Positions 56,251 to 64,000 of a stretch of 64,000 bases of DNA are shown in pieces. Under the pieces are notes generated by a model. The model saw only the letters and a program-made list of their open reading frames with translations, did not search any database and was not told the origin of the DNA. The stretch lies in contig NZ_JEMV01000013.1 of NCBI RefSeq assembly GCF_000588875.1, forward strand, positions 23,385 to 87,384, in the 5' to 3' direction. Positions within the stretch are counted from its first letter, which is position 1. Each line of letters starts with the position of its first letter. This stretch comes from Sphingobium sp. Ant17. Its GTDB lineage: Bacteria; Pseudomonadota; Alphaproteobacteria; Sphingomonadales; Sphingomonadaceae. The position numbers and the translations under genes were made by a program.

Positions 56251-57282
56251 CTAGGCGTTCTCGAGATCGAGAACCACGCGTCCCTCGATCTCGCCCTTGT
56301 GCATGCGGGCGAAGACGTCGTTGATGTTCTCGAGGCTATCGGTAGTGACCGTCGCCTTGACCTTGCCCTGCGCCGCAAAGTCGAGCGATTCCTGCAAGTC
56401 GAGGCGTGTGCCGACGATCGAGCCGCGCACGGTGATGCCGTTGAGGACAGTGTCGAAAATCGAGATGGGAAAATCACCGGGCGGCAAGCCATTGAGCGAT
56501 ATGGTCCCGCCGCGCCGCGCCATGCCCATCGCCTGCTGGAAGGCTGTCGGGGAGACAGCAGTGACCAGAACGCCCTGCGCGCCGCCAATCTCTTTGGTGA
56601 TGAAGGCCACCGGATCCACATCCCGCGCGTTGACGGTCAGCGACGCGCCAAGATCCTGTGCAAGCTTCAGTTTTGCGTCGTCGATATCGACCGCGACCAC
56701 ATTAAACCCCATCGCCTTGGCATATTGTACCGCCATATGCCCGAGACCCCCGATACCTGATATCGCCACCCAATCGCCCGGCTTCGTATCGGTGACCTTG
56801 AGGCCCTTGTAGACGGTAACCCCGGCGCACAGGATCGGCGAGATGTCGATGAAGCTAACATTGTCCGGAAGGCGGCCTACGTAATTGGCATCGGCCAGCA
56901 CATACTCTGCGAAGCTGCCGTTTACCGAGTAGCCGGTGTTCTGCTGCTCGTGGCACAGGGTTTCCCAGCCCCCCAGGCAGTGCACGCAGTGCCCGCAAGC
57001 GGAATAGAGCCATGGCACACCGACCCGGTCGCCCTCCTTCACATGGATTACGCCCTGCCCGACAGCTACGACATGCCCTGCCCCCTCGTGTCCCGGGATG
57101 AAGGGCGGGTTCGGCTTGACCGGCCAGTCGCCTTCAGCCGCGTGAAGGTCGGTATGGCACACGCCAGTTGCGGCGATCTTGACGAGGATCTGGCCCGGCC
57201 CTGGCCGGGGCACCTGCACCTCCTCGATCACGAGGGGCTTGCCGAATTCACGTACGACGGCGGCTTTCATGGTGCTCTGCAT
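56251..57282 (-). CDS. adhP: zinc-dependent alcohol dehydrogenase AdhP (intact paralogue)
   Basis: A 343-residue Zn-dependent, NAD-linked alcohol dehydrogenase. Catalytic zinc ligands lie in [27 protein letters not shown] and, in the core, [12 protein letters not shown]; structural zinc cysteines in [15 protein letters not shown]; the Rossmann motif is [19 protein letters not shown]. It is nearly identical in plan to the broken copy at 11104-12131, about 45 kb away. An aldehyde dehydrogenase gene lies immediately downstream in coordinate and upstream in transcription, repeating the pairing of the first locus. Confidence 0.95.
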   Translation of the reverse strand: MQSTMKAAVVREFGKPLVIEEVQVPRPGPGQILVKIAATGVCHTDLHAAEGDWPVKPNPPFIPGHEGAGHVVAVGQGVIHVKEGDRVGVPWLYSACGHCVHCLGGWETLCHEQQNTGYSVNGSFAEYVLADANYVGRLPDNVSFIDISPILCAGVTVYKGLKVTDTKPGDWVAISGIGGLGHMAVQYAKAMGFNVVAVDIDDAKLKLAQDLGASLTVNARDVDPVAFITKEIGGAQGVLVTAVSPTAFQQAMGMARRGGTISLNGLPPGDFPISIFDTVLNGITVRGSIVGTRLDLQESLDFAAQGKVKATVTTDSLENINDVFARMHKGEIEGRVVLDLENA

Positions 57283-57354
57283 TGGGGCCTCGCTTCATAA
57301 ACAATAAAACGCTGTCGGCTTCGCCGATATGCGCAGTCCGTAAGTCAGGTATCC

Positions 57355-58742
57355 TCAGAATGGCGCGTCGATATCGACGATGTCGATCAGCTTGTGATTA
57401 ACGAATTCCTTGATGCCAAGACCGAGCAGTTCGCGTCCATAGCCCGACCTGCGCACGCCGCCGAACGGCAGATCGGCTTTGACCATGGTCGGATGGTTGA
57501 CGAAGACCATGCCGGTCGAGATGCGCCGCGCCACCTTGGCACCGTGGGCCGTATCCGACGTGAAGACCGAGCCGCCAAGGCCAAAGGGGGAATCGTTGGC
57601 GATGCGCACGGCATCATCTTCGTTCTTCGCTCGAAACAGCATCGAGACCGGGCCGAAGAACTCCCAGTGTCGCGCGGGATTATCATCGCCGATATCGGTC
57701 AGGATGGTGGGCTGCACGAAAGCGCCCTGATTGGGAATTTCGGGACCCACAGCAGTGGCCGTGGCGCCATGTTCGACCGCCTTGGCGATCATTTCTCTGA
57801 GACCATCCGCAGCCCGTTGGGAAGAGAGCGGCGCCAGAGTGGTCTCAGGGTCGAATGGGTCACCCATGCGCAACGCGCCCACACCTTTGGTATAGCTTTC
57901 GAGGAATTCGTCGTAGACTCGTCGGCAATGATCATGCGTTTGGACGAGACGCAGACCTGCCCACCGTTCCAGTGCCTGCCGAACACTGCCCATTTGACGG
58001 TCTTTTCGAGGTCGGCGTCCTTTAGCACGATGAAGGCATCGGCGCCGCCGAGTTCCATGGTGGACTTTTTGAGCGCCCTGCCCGCTGCCGATGCCACGGC
58101 AGCGCCGGCAGCTTCCGAACCCGTCAGTGCGACACCCTGCACGCGCGGATCGTCGAGGATCATCTGTACATGGTCGTGATCGACGTAAAGGTTGATGAAA
58201 GCATGCTTAGGAAGACCGGCCTCCAGCATCAATTCTTCGAACGCCGCAGCGCACTGCGGCACGTTCGCCGCATGCTTGAGCAGGATCGTATTACCCGCAG
58301 AAAGCTGCGGCGCGATGATCCGCGCGATCTGGTAGTAAGGAAAATTCCACGGCTCGATCGCGAGCAGCACGCCAAGCGGATCATGGACGAGAACCGCATC
58401 GCCTTCGGCAGGGTCTGTGACGGGGAGCTTTTCGGGCGCCAGAAGCCGTTCAGCGTTATCCGCGTAATAGTCGAAGATCGCGGCGGACAGTTCGACTTCG
58501 GCGTGCGCCTCGGCGATCAGCTTGCCCATTTCCACCGTCAGGAGCGGCGCGTACTTGTCGGTGTCACGACGCAGGATTTGCGCCGCCGCGCGCATGACCT
58601 CAACGCGTTTGGCGAATGAGGTCATGCGCCACTGCTGGAAAGCCGCATCGGCATCCCCGATAGCTTGGGTAATTTCCCCGGCAGTCGCCGTCTCAAACGT
58701 CTTCAGGGTCTCGCCGGTGTAGGGATTGGTTGTCTCAAACAT
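57355..58742 (-). pseudogene. NAD(P)-dependent aldehyde dehydrogenase (succinate-semialdehyde type), one-base frameshift
   Basis: From ATG 58742 (FETTNPYTGETLKTFET) the frame gives EPWNFPYYQIARIIAPQLSAGN, STMELGGADAFIVL and the catalytic Cys in HWNGGQVCVSSKRMI, then is lost near 57918. The next frame continues VYDEFLESYTKGVGALRMGDP, EFFGPVSMLFRA and GVRRSGYGRELLGLGIKEFVN to a stop at 57355. One base added (GAG-GTC) yields a protein of about 462 residues. The short form with QVCVSSKR resembles GabD/Sad-type succinate-semialdehyde dehydrogenases. Paired with adhP, it would oxidise the aldehyde product. Confidence 0.87.
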
Positions 58743-58998
58743 GCCAATTTTCTCTTCTGCTCGGTTGGCATCGGGAAATCTCGCCGCTGGTCAGCGGTTC
58801 GAGCATCGATGCAAACGCAATGTTAATGCCCTGCTTGGCTGCCCATGTGAGAGATTGGAACGCGAAGGACATTATCACGACAAGCACATAACCTGTGCGT
58901 ATGACGCACCTATGGCTGATCTCTTTGACGCGTGTCAACACCGGGATAAAAACGGGCCAGGCACCGGTTTAAAATGGGGCCAGTTGGGTTGAATAAAA

Positions 58999-59016
58999 AG
59001 CCTCAAGGTTGAGGCT
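58999..59016. terminator. short perfect hairpin beside the IS256 end
   Basis: AGCCTCAA and TTGAGGCT separated by GG, preceded by AAAA, in the otherwise empty 58743-59021 interval. Possible terminator for leftward reading (A-run becomes U-run). Confidence 0.35.
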
Positions 59017-59082
59017 GGATAGGTCGTGTCCCACGGGGTGGTGTAGGAACCGTCGATCTACGGCAGGATCGGGTTCAGGTCA

Positions 59083-59986
59083 GAGGCCGTTTCGAAAGGG
59101 GTTGAGCGGCTGAGGTTCGTGTGATTCCGGGGGTTTTGCAGACAACCCGGAGATCTTGATGTGGACCCCAGCCACCCGCGTGCAGCATACGCGTGTTTCG
59201 AAGCGTTACCAGACGGATTTGAGCGATGCCGAGTGGGCGCTGATCGCGGCATTTGTTCCCGAGGCGCGCACGACGGGGCGGCGACGGCAATGGCCAATGC
59301 GCGAAATCGTGAACGCCATCTTCTACGTTCTGCGCGGCGGGATTGCATGGCGGTTGCTGCCCAAGGACTTCCCGCCGTGGCAGACGGTATACCGCTGGTT
59401 TGCCCGGTTTCGTGACGAATGCCTGTTCGAGCGGATCAACCATGCGCTGGTCGCGCTCGATCGCGAGCGAGCCGGAAGGGACGCCTCGCCAAGCGCAGCC
59501 ATCATCGACAGTCAGAGCGTCAAGACCACCGAGAGCGGCGGACCGCGCGGCTAGATGCTGGCAAGAAGATCAAAGGTCGCAAGCGCCATGCTCTGGTCGA
59601 TACTGACGGCAGGCCGCTGCTTGTCGAGCCGCACACCGCCGATGTCCAGGATCGTGATGGCGGCGGCGCGTTGCTGCAAATCTCGCGCGGCCTCTTCCCG
59701 TTCATCGAGAAGGTCTGGGCCGATGGCGGCTATAACCATCACCGTGTCACCGAGGCGACCCGCATCACCGTCGAGATAGTCAGCAAGATCGCCGGGCAGT
59801 CCGGCTTCGTCGTCCTCCCTCGGCGCTGGGTGGTCGAGCGGTTCTTCGCTTGGGTCAATCGAAACCGCCGTCTGGCCAAGGACGTGGAAGCCACCCTCAA
59901 ATCCGCCGCAGCCTTCCTCTACGCCGCCGCCGCCATGCTCATGCTACGCCGTTTGGCTCGGTCAGCGTGAGTTTCGAAACCGACTC
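59083..59986 (+). mobile_element. IS5-family (IS427-like) element inserted at the IS256 transposase stop
   Basis: Imperfect terminal repeats GAGGCCGTTTCGAAA (59083) and TTTCGAAACCGACTC (ending 59986), 13/15 complementary, are flanked by a TCA target duplication at 59080-59082 and 59987-59989. TCA is the complement of the TGA stop of the IS256 transposase, so the insertion restores that stop exactly. Confidence 0.82.
59159..59970 (+). pseudogene. IS5-family transposase, one-base frameshift
   Basis: Two overlapping frames: YQTDLSDAEWALIAAFVPEA, GIAWRLLPKDFPPWQTVYRWFARF, IIDSQSVKTTESGGPRG (first catalytic Asp) and then GKKIKGRKRHALVDTDGRPL, KVWADGGYNHH (second Asp), GFVVLPRRWVVERFFAWVNRNRRLAKD (Glu). 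They meet near 59553, where one missing base turns GGC-TAC-GAT into a TAG stop. IS427-group elements can use a programmed frameshift, but no slippery sequence is present at this point, so a deletion is more likely. Confidence 0.85.
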
Positions 59987-61183
59987 TCAGGCGGCCAGTG
60001 CTGGCAAGCTGACAATAGGGTTATGGCTCACCGAGCCGGGGGTTTCCAGTGTCATGTAGCGGCGCGATACCGCCCACTCATCGTTCTGCTCCAGCATGAG
60101 CGCTCCGACGAGACGAACGACGGCAGCGTCATTCGGGAATATGCCGATCACGTCCGCCCTCCGCTTGATCTCCTTGTTGACCCTTTCCAACGGGTTGGTG
60201 GACGCGATTTGCGCCCAATGATCCTTAGGGAAGGCCATGTAGGCGAGCACGTCTTCGCGTGATGCATCCATCATGTCGGCCAGCTTTGGAAACTTCTCGC
60301 GCAGGGCATCGGTAACCTGGTCCCACTGCTGGTGCGCCGCCTCGGCCGTTTCCTGCGCGAAGATCGTCTTGATCATGGCAATGACGGCGGGCCGTTGTTT
60401 GGGCGCGGCATGGGCAAACGCGCCTCGCATCCAGTGCACCCGGCAGCGCTGCTGGGTCGCGGAAAATACCTTGCTGGCGGCGGCGCGCAGCCCTTTGTGA
60501 TCGTCGGAGATGACCAGCTTCACACCACGCAGGCCGCGATCCGCCAGCGAGCGCAGGAAGGCTTTCCAGAAGGGTTCGGCCTCCGAGGGGCCGGTGGCTA
60601 CGCCCAGAACCTCGCGCCGGCCATCGGTGTTGACGCCCACCGCGATTATCGCCGCCGTCGAGACAATCCGGCCGCCCTCGCGCTCTTTGAGGTAGGTGGC
60701 ATCGATCCATAGATAGGGCCACTCGCCTTCAATGGGCCGCGTAAGGAAGGCATTCACCCGCTCGTCGATCTCGGCAACCAAACGGCTGACCTGGCTCTTT
60801 GAAACACCGCTGGCGCCCATCGCCTTGACCAGATCGTCGACTGAGCGGGTCGAGACGCCATGGACGTAGGCTTCCTGGATCACTGCCGCCAAGGCCTTCT
60901 CGGCGGTGCGGCGTGGCTCCAGGAAGCTCGGGAAGTAGCTGCCCTTCCTGAGCTTGGGGATCGCCAGATCAATCCGTCCGGCGCGCGTATCCCAGCCCCG
61001 CTCACGGTAGCCATTGCGGTGGTTGAGCCGCTCAGGGCTGCGGGACCCGCAAGGCACACCCGTCTTCGCCTCGATCTCCAGATCCATCATGCGCTCTGCG
61101 GCGAAAGCCAGCATCTCACGCACCAAATCGCTATCAGCCCCTTGCTCAATCAGCTCGACAAGGGCCATTCTGTCATCGGTCAT
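59987..61183 (-). CDS. IS256-family transposase
   Basis: A 398-residue mutator-type transposase, complete from ATG 61183. Landmarks: EIEAKTGVPCGSRSPERLNHRNGYRERGWDTRAG, the catalytic Asp in YLWIDATYLKEREGG, the second Asp in LVISDDHKGLRAAASKVF, CRVHWMRG, and the C-terminal Glu region NPLERVNKEIKRRADVIGIFPNDAAVVRLVGALM. Its stop codon is also part of the target duplication of the IS5 insertion. Confidence 0.95.
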   Translation of the reverse strand: MTDDRMALVELIEQGADSDLVREMLAFAAERMMDLEIEAKTGVPCGSRSPERLNHRNGYRERGWDTRAGRIDLAIPKLRKGSYFPSFLEPRRTAEKALAAVIQEAYVHGVSTRSVDDLVKAMGASGVSKSQVSRLVAEIDERVNAFLTRPIEGEWPYLWIDATYLKEREGGRIVSTAAIIAVGVNTDGRREVLGVATGPSEAEPFWKAFLRSLADRGLRGVKLVISDDHKGLRAAASKVFSATQQRCRVHWMRGAFAHAAPKQRPAVIAMIKTIFAQETAEAAHQQWDQVTDALREKFPKLADMMDASREDVLAYMAFPKDHWAQIASTNPLERVNKEIKRRADVIGIFPNDAAVVRLVGALMLEQNDEWAVSRRYMTLETPGSVSHNPIVSLPALAA

Positions 61184-61312
61184 CGTCTTCTTCTCCAGGT
61201 TCGAGTTCGCATCCGAACCCTACCAGAAGATCGACGGTGGCCACCCTTCTCAGGAAAACCTTCCTACACCACCCCGTGGGACACGACCAACATGAAGCCG
61301 ACAGGACAGCGG

Positions 61313-61642
61313 CTATTGCTTCAGCATGATGGTGACAAGCAAGGCTGATTCATCAAGCGAGTGAACGGCATGCTGCTGGCCTTGATTAAGGTAGAGCCAG
61401 TCCCCTTCGCTCATGGTCTCCTTTCGGTCGTCCAGGCTAATCTCGACCGACCCACGCAAACATAGGACCGTGGCGTAGCCGGGCACCTGGTGCGCTGGAA
61501 TATTCTCGCCGCTTTTCAGTGATACGCGAAGCGCCGTAAACTGGCTTGTTTTCACGAGGGCAACGCGGCCAACTTCTTCGCTTCCTTCCATTCCGGAAGC
61601 GAGATTCACAATTTCGTTCGGCTTCACATGTTTCAACGCCAT
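61313..61642 (-). CDS. cupin-domain protein
   Basis: A 109-residue single cupin barrel. The two conserved cupin motifs are visible: SLKSGENIPAHQVPGYATVLCLRGSVEIS and EGDWLYLNQGQQHAVHSLDESALLV, with His residues at the metal site (PAHQVPG and QQHAVHS). It begins at ATG 61642. Small cupins of this type act as sensors or simple enzymes; no specific role is evident. It lies next to the IS256 right end. Confidence 0.82.
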   Translation of the reverse strand: MALKHVKPNEIVNLASGMEGSEEVGRVALVKTSQFTALRVSLKSGENIPAHQVPGYATVLCLRGSVEISLDDRKETMSEGDWLYLNQGQQHAVHSLDESALLVTIMLKQ

Positions 61643-61657
61643 CGTCGTCTCCTTGGG

Positions 61658-61996
61658 TCATTTCCGCGCTGGTCTCTGGCTTATCCATGCAGGAGGGTCT
61701 CTAGCGGGGAAGGACTCTAATGATGCCTGGTCCACTGCATCCCAGACCGCACCTTGTCTGTTTAGCTCGCTGGTCCGAGCTCTCACTGCCGCTTCTATCT
61801 CCCGATGCGTGCCGGATTTCGTGCCCTCGATGGCATCTTCAATATCCGTCGCGCACGAGCATATCGTTTCACCAATGGCTTTCTCAACGTCGGAGTCGAG
61901 TGTCTCACCCGGTTTCTCCTGCCAGAGTTTGTGAGCAAGCTGTGCCGCCTCTTCGATGGCCTCTGGAGATATCGGATCATCATATTCGCGCGGCAT
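61658..61996 (-). CDS. hypothetical soluble protein
   Basis: A 112-residue acidic, helical protein from ATG 61996 (MPREYDDPISPEAIEEAAQLAHKLWQEKPGETLDSDVEKAIGETICSC...). It has no signal or membrane segment and no domain was recognised. It lies 15 bases upstream of the cupin start on the same strand and is probably co-transcribed. Confidence 0.6.
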   Translation of the reverse strand: MPREYDDPISPEAIEEAAQLAHKLWQEKPGETLDSDVEKAIGETICSCATDIEDAIEGTKSGTHREIEAAVRARTSELNRQGAVWDAVDQASLESFPARDPPAWISQRPARK

Positions 61997-62369
61997 CTGA
62001 AGTCCCTTCTGATTACGACAAGGGAAGGTAGTCTGCTTGTTTCGAACAAGCCATCCGTCGTGCGATAAAACCCGATCGTCCCTGCCTTTCTTGTGACGAA
62101 CTCTGAAGCGCCCCTGGTGTTCGAAGGCTCCCTACCGAGTGGCAGGGACGGTTCACGTCAGCCGGATCTTGCGGGTTGGAATCCCTTCCCGATCACCGCC
62201 GCTTCAACCCAGCTACGCGTTTGAACGCCGGCTGAAGCATTATGCGTGACAAGATCAAACCCCTGGTCATGGCGGGGTCCGTGAGCTTAGGGTGGTGGAG
62301 CGACAGAATAGGAAACCTACCCCTAGGCCTAATCGTTTCGTTGCCAACTCTGCAAGGGAGCACTTCAGT
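61997..62369. other. divergent intergenic region before the globin gene
   Basis: 373 bases between the leftward hypothetical gene and the rightward globin gene. It should contain both promoters. A GCCGG-rich stretch and CTACCCCTAGGCCTAATCG near 62320-62340 stand out, and AAGGGAG at 62354 serves the globin start. No gene or known binding site was recognised. Confidence 0.5.
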
Positions 62370-62816
62370 ATGTCCAAACCACTGTCCCCCGAAACCATGG
62401 CCTTGGTGAAGGCAACGGCTCCAGCGCTCCAGCAGCATGGCGTGGATATCACCACGCGCATGTACCAGCGCCTCTTCGTCGATCCCGAGATCAAGGCTTT
62501 GTTCGACATGGCCGCTCACGAATCTGGCGCTCAGCCGAAGCGCCTTGCCGCGGCGATCCTCGCCTTTGCTCAGAACGTCGACAAGCTGGATGCACTAAAG
62601 CCCGCTATCGAACGGATTGCCGCACGCCACGTTCAGACCCACATCAAGCCTGATCACTATCCTGCTGTAGCTAACGCGCTCCTTCCAGCGATCCGTGACG
62701 TATTGGGAGAGGCTGCAACCGACGATATTCTGAATGCATGGGGCGAGGCCTATTGGTTCCTCGCGGACATCCTCATCAACCGCGAGGTGGAGCTTTACGA
62801 AGGACAAGTGGCGTGA
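62370..62816 (+). CDS. single-domain bacterial hemoglobin (Vitreoscilla type)
   Basis: A 148-residue globin starting at ATG 62370 behind AAGGGAG: MSKPLSPETMALVKATAPALQQHGVDITTRMYQRLFVDPEIKALFD, with the proximal His in RIAARHVQTHIKPDHYPAVANALLPAIRDVLG. It equals the heme domain of flavohemoglobin (Hmp) but lacks the FAD/NAD reductase part, as in Vitreoscilla hemoglobin. Likely roles are oxygen delivery or nitric oxide detoxification with a separate reductase. Its stop overlaps the GTG of the next gene. Confidence 0.9.
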   Translation: MSKPLSPETMALVKATAPALQQHGVDITTRMYQRLFVDPEIKALFDMAAHESGAQPKRLAAAILAFAQNVDKLDALKPAIERIAARHVQTHIKPDHYPAVANALLPAIRDVLGEAATDDILNAWGEAYWFLADILINREVELYEGQVA

Positions 62817-63117
62817 CCACTACAGCCCCAGGCCTTCCTGAGGGGCTGCAATTATACAAGCGCACCGACACTTTCTCTGAGGAGACCACTCCCAAAGGGC
62901 TGCTCAATGTTCATTCAACCAAAGACGGGTATGGGGAGTCATCACGGTTGAAAGCGGTAGCCTGAGATACAGAGTGACGGATAACCGACGAGAGCCATTC
63001 GAGAAGGTGCTCACACCGGAAGACTCGCCCGGAGTCGTTGAGCCAACTATCCAGTATAACGTGACACCGCTCGGATCAGTCTGCTTCCATGTCGCATTCT
63101 ATCGTGCAGCGAGGTAG
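62813..63117 (+). pseudogene. DUF1971 (TehB N-terminal-like) protein, one-base frameshift
   Basis: From GTG 62813 (overlapping the globin TGA) the frame reads TAPGLPEGLQLYKRTDTFSEETTPKGLLNVHSTKDG, then breaks near 62929. One extra base continues VWGVITVESGSLRYRVTD...VLTPEDSPGVVEPTIQYNVTPLGSVCFHVAFYRAAR to a stop at 63117, about 101 residues. This is the DUF1971 cupin-like domain, found alone or fused to the N-terminus of TehB tellurite-resistance methyltransferases and repeatedly next to globin genes. Confidence 0.75.
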
Positions 63118-63307
63118 GGAAAAAGCCAAAGCTGAGCTGCCCGCGCCCCGCTGATAAGGCAGATTCAGCTTTAGGCTATAACTGCCACTCTCAGCCGACC
63201 GCAAAACCTAGTCAGTTATTCAGTGATCCTCTTCGGCTTAAGGTCAACGACAAGTCTGCGTTGGCTTGACGGTGTGATCCACCGTACGCCTCCGGTAGCG
63301 CTTGCGA
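63118..63307. other. noncoding interval before the IS4-family transposase
   Basis: No gene. It probably contains the right end of the IS4-family element, but its terminal repeat cannot be identified because the other end is outside the window. Confidence 0.4.
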
Positions 63308-64000
63308 TTACCCACAAGTGGCAAGCTCCGCGCCTATTTGGATATCGACGAGGCGTCGTAGGCCGCGCCAGACAACGGTGTTGCCAGGCGGGGGGTCAGA
63401 CATCCGCGCAAGATAACCGCCAAGGCGGGACAATTTGGTGAGATATAGCTGGAGCGTTCCCGGCTTTGCTCGGCGGTTCCCGCTATCGGTAACGAGGCGG
63501 TCGAGGATTGCAATTTCCGTTGCTGTAAATGCGATCGCCGGATCGGCATCGGGGGCAGCACGTGCCATCATGGTCATCCACATCACGCGCCAACTGACGA
63601 TACAAAACAGCGCGACAAGGTTGGCTAAACGATCGGCGGTGCGAAGCTTGGCATCTTCAGCACGACATCCTGACTTCAGAATCTTATGAAAAACTTCGAT
63701 CTTCCAGCGCGTCGAATACCAACGTATTTTCTCGATCGCTGCGTCGAGGTCGGCAACTTCCAGATCGGTGACGAGCTTCCACAGTATCGGCTTCCGGCCC
63801 AATGGGACACCGACTTCCGACGCATGGATCACCGTCAGATCGAGCGCCGGGTAGCGTTTTTTGCTTCCCGATCGGCGGGCAGACGTGGATTCGTTTGTAC
63901 CGTATATCAAGGGTTACACGTTCGACCGTGTCATTATCGACCCTCACTTCGATGCTATGCATGCCCCGCGCTTGGAGCCTCTTGCATTTTCGATTTTTCA
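63308..64000 (-). pseudogene. IS4-family transposase, C-terminal part, frameshifted and cut by the window edge
   Basis: The minus strand encodes VTLDIRYKRIHVCPPIGKQK and, after a frame change at the run of six A/T bases at 63857-63862, RYPALDLTVIHASEVG followed by the IS4 signature WYSTRWKIEVFHKILKSGCRAED (the Y-R-E-K motif with the catalytic Glu). The 5' part lies beyond base 64000. Here the frame is mended by removing one A, unlike the other breaks in this window. Element ends are not visible. Confidence 0.78.

Larger units (their letters stand above)
59022..61288. mobile_element. IS256-family element carrying a nested IS5-family element
   Basis: Perfect 28-bp terminal inverted repeats lie at 59022-59049 (beginning GGTCGTGTCCCACGGGGTGG) and 61261-61288. 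Between them are a complete IS256 transposase (59987-61183, minus) and a 904-bp IS5-family insertion (59083-59986). Without the insert the element is about 1.36 kb, normal for IS256. Eight-base flanks (GCTGGATA left, AACATGAA right) do not match, so no target duplication is seen. Confidence 0.88.

Noticed and set aside
58743..59021. Coding capacity between the aldehyde dehydrogenase and the IS256 element
   Set aside because: Only short frames without start signals or homology; treated as promoter and insertion flank.
63857..63862. Programmed frameshift at the A6 run in the IS4-family transposase
   Set aside because: The zero-frame codons do not place a standard -1 slippery heptamer there, and the required shift is +1; a homopolymer indel is simpler.

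Overview
The window looks like an accessory region (plasmid or genomic island) of a GC-rich alphaproteobacterium. Sphingomonadales is the best guess, from protein style and from the mixture of copper-resistance, NodT-type efflux, AdhP/aldehyde dehydrogenase and multiple IS elements. No rRNA, tRNA, replication or CRISPR feature was seen. This assignment is inference from the sequence only.

Layout. 1-2.5 kb: 5' part of a TonB-dependent siderophore receptor, a serine resolvase, and an amino-acid permease that has lost its N-terminus. 2.5-18 kb: a copper/oxidative-stress block (DUF411 protein, MFS transporter, CopB, CopA, SodB, NodT outer-membrane factor, the tail of an RND pump, an Fe-S type HTH regulator, SoxR, AdhP plus aldehyde dehydrogenase, small Met/His-rich periplasmic proteins, a CueO-like multicopper oxidase). 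18.6-37.7 kb: a tandem universal stress protein, a giant cyclic beta-1,2-glucan synthase split by an IS30-family element, and a sugar-phosphate block (transketolase joined in frame to transaldolase, phosphoglucose isomerase, 6-phosphogluconate dehydrogenase, glucose-6-phosphate dehydrogenase, HAD phosphatases). 37.8-42 kb: a Cys-rich copper-storage-like protein, a DUF1622 membrane protein and a redox module (heptaheme cytochrome, membrane subunit, FAD/NAD/2Fe-2S reductase).

42,033-55,710 is bounded by two 38-bp Tn3-type inverted repeats (32/38 identical). It has a crippled tnpR-tnpA at one end, then two YVTN beta-propeller proteins, a DUF305 protein, malate dehydrogenase, a LysR regulator, a TDT-family anion transporter, a SorA-like molybdoenzyme with its cytochrome c, a CLC-F type fluoride transporter preceded by a fluoride riboswitch, a DUF202 protein and a second sulfite-oxidase-family enzyme. 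This sulfite/fluoride cargo on a Tn3-like unit is the most novel part of the window. A near-identical operator-like sequence occurs at the divergent promoters and in front of the lysR gene.

55.7-64 kb: a umuC remnant, a second AdhP/aldehyde dehydrogenase pair, an IS256-family element with an IS5-family element inserted exactly at its transposase stop codon, a cupin, a globin with a DUF1971 partner, and a partial IS4-family transposase.

Caution for the reader: at least twelve genes here are broken by a loss of exactly one base, mostly a G or C from a short run. That bias suggests uncorrected deletion errors in the sequence, so many of the 'pseudogenes' below may be intact in the organism.
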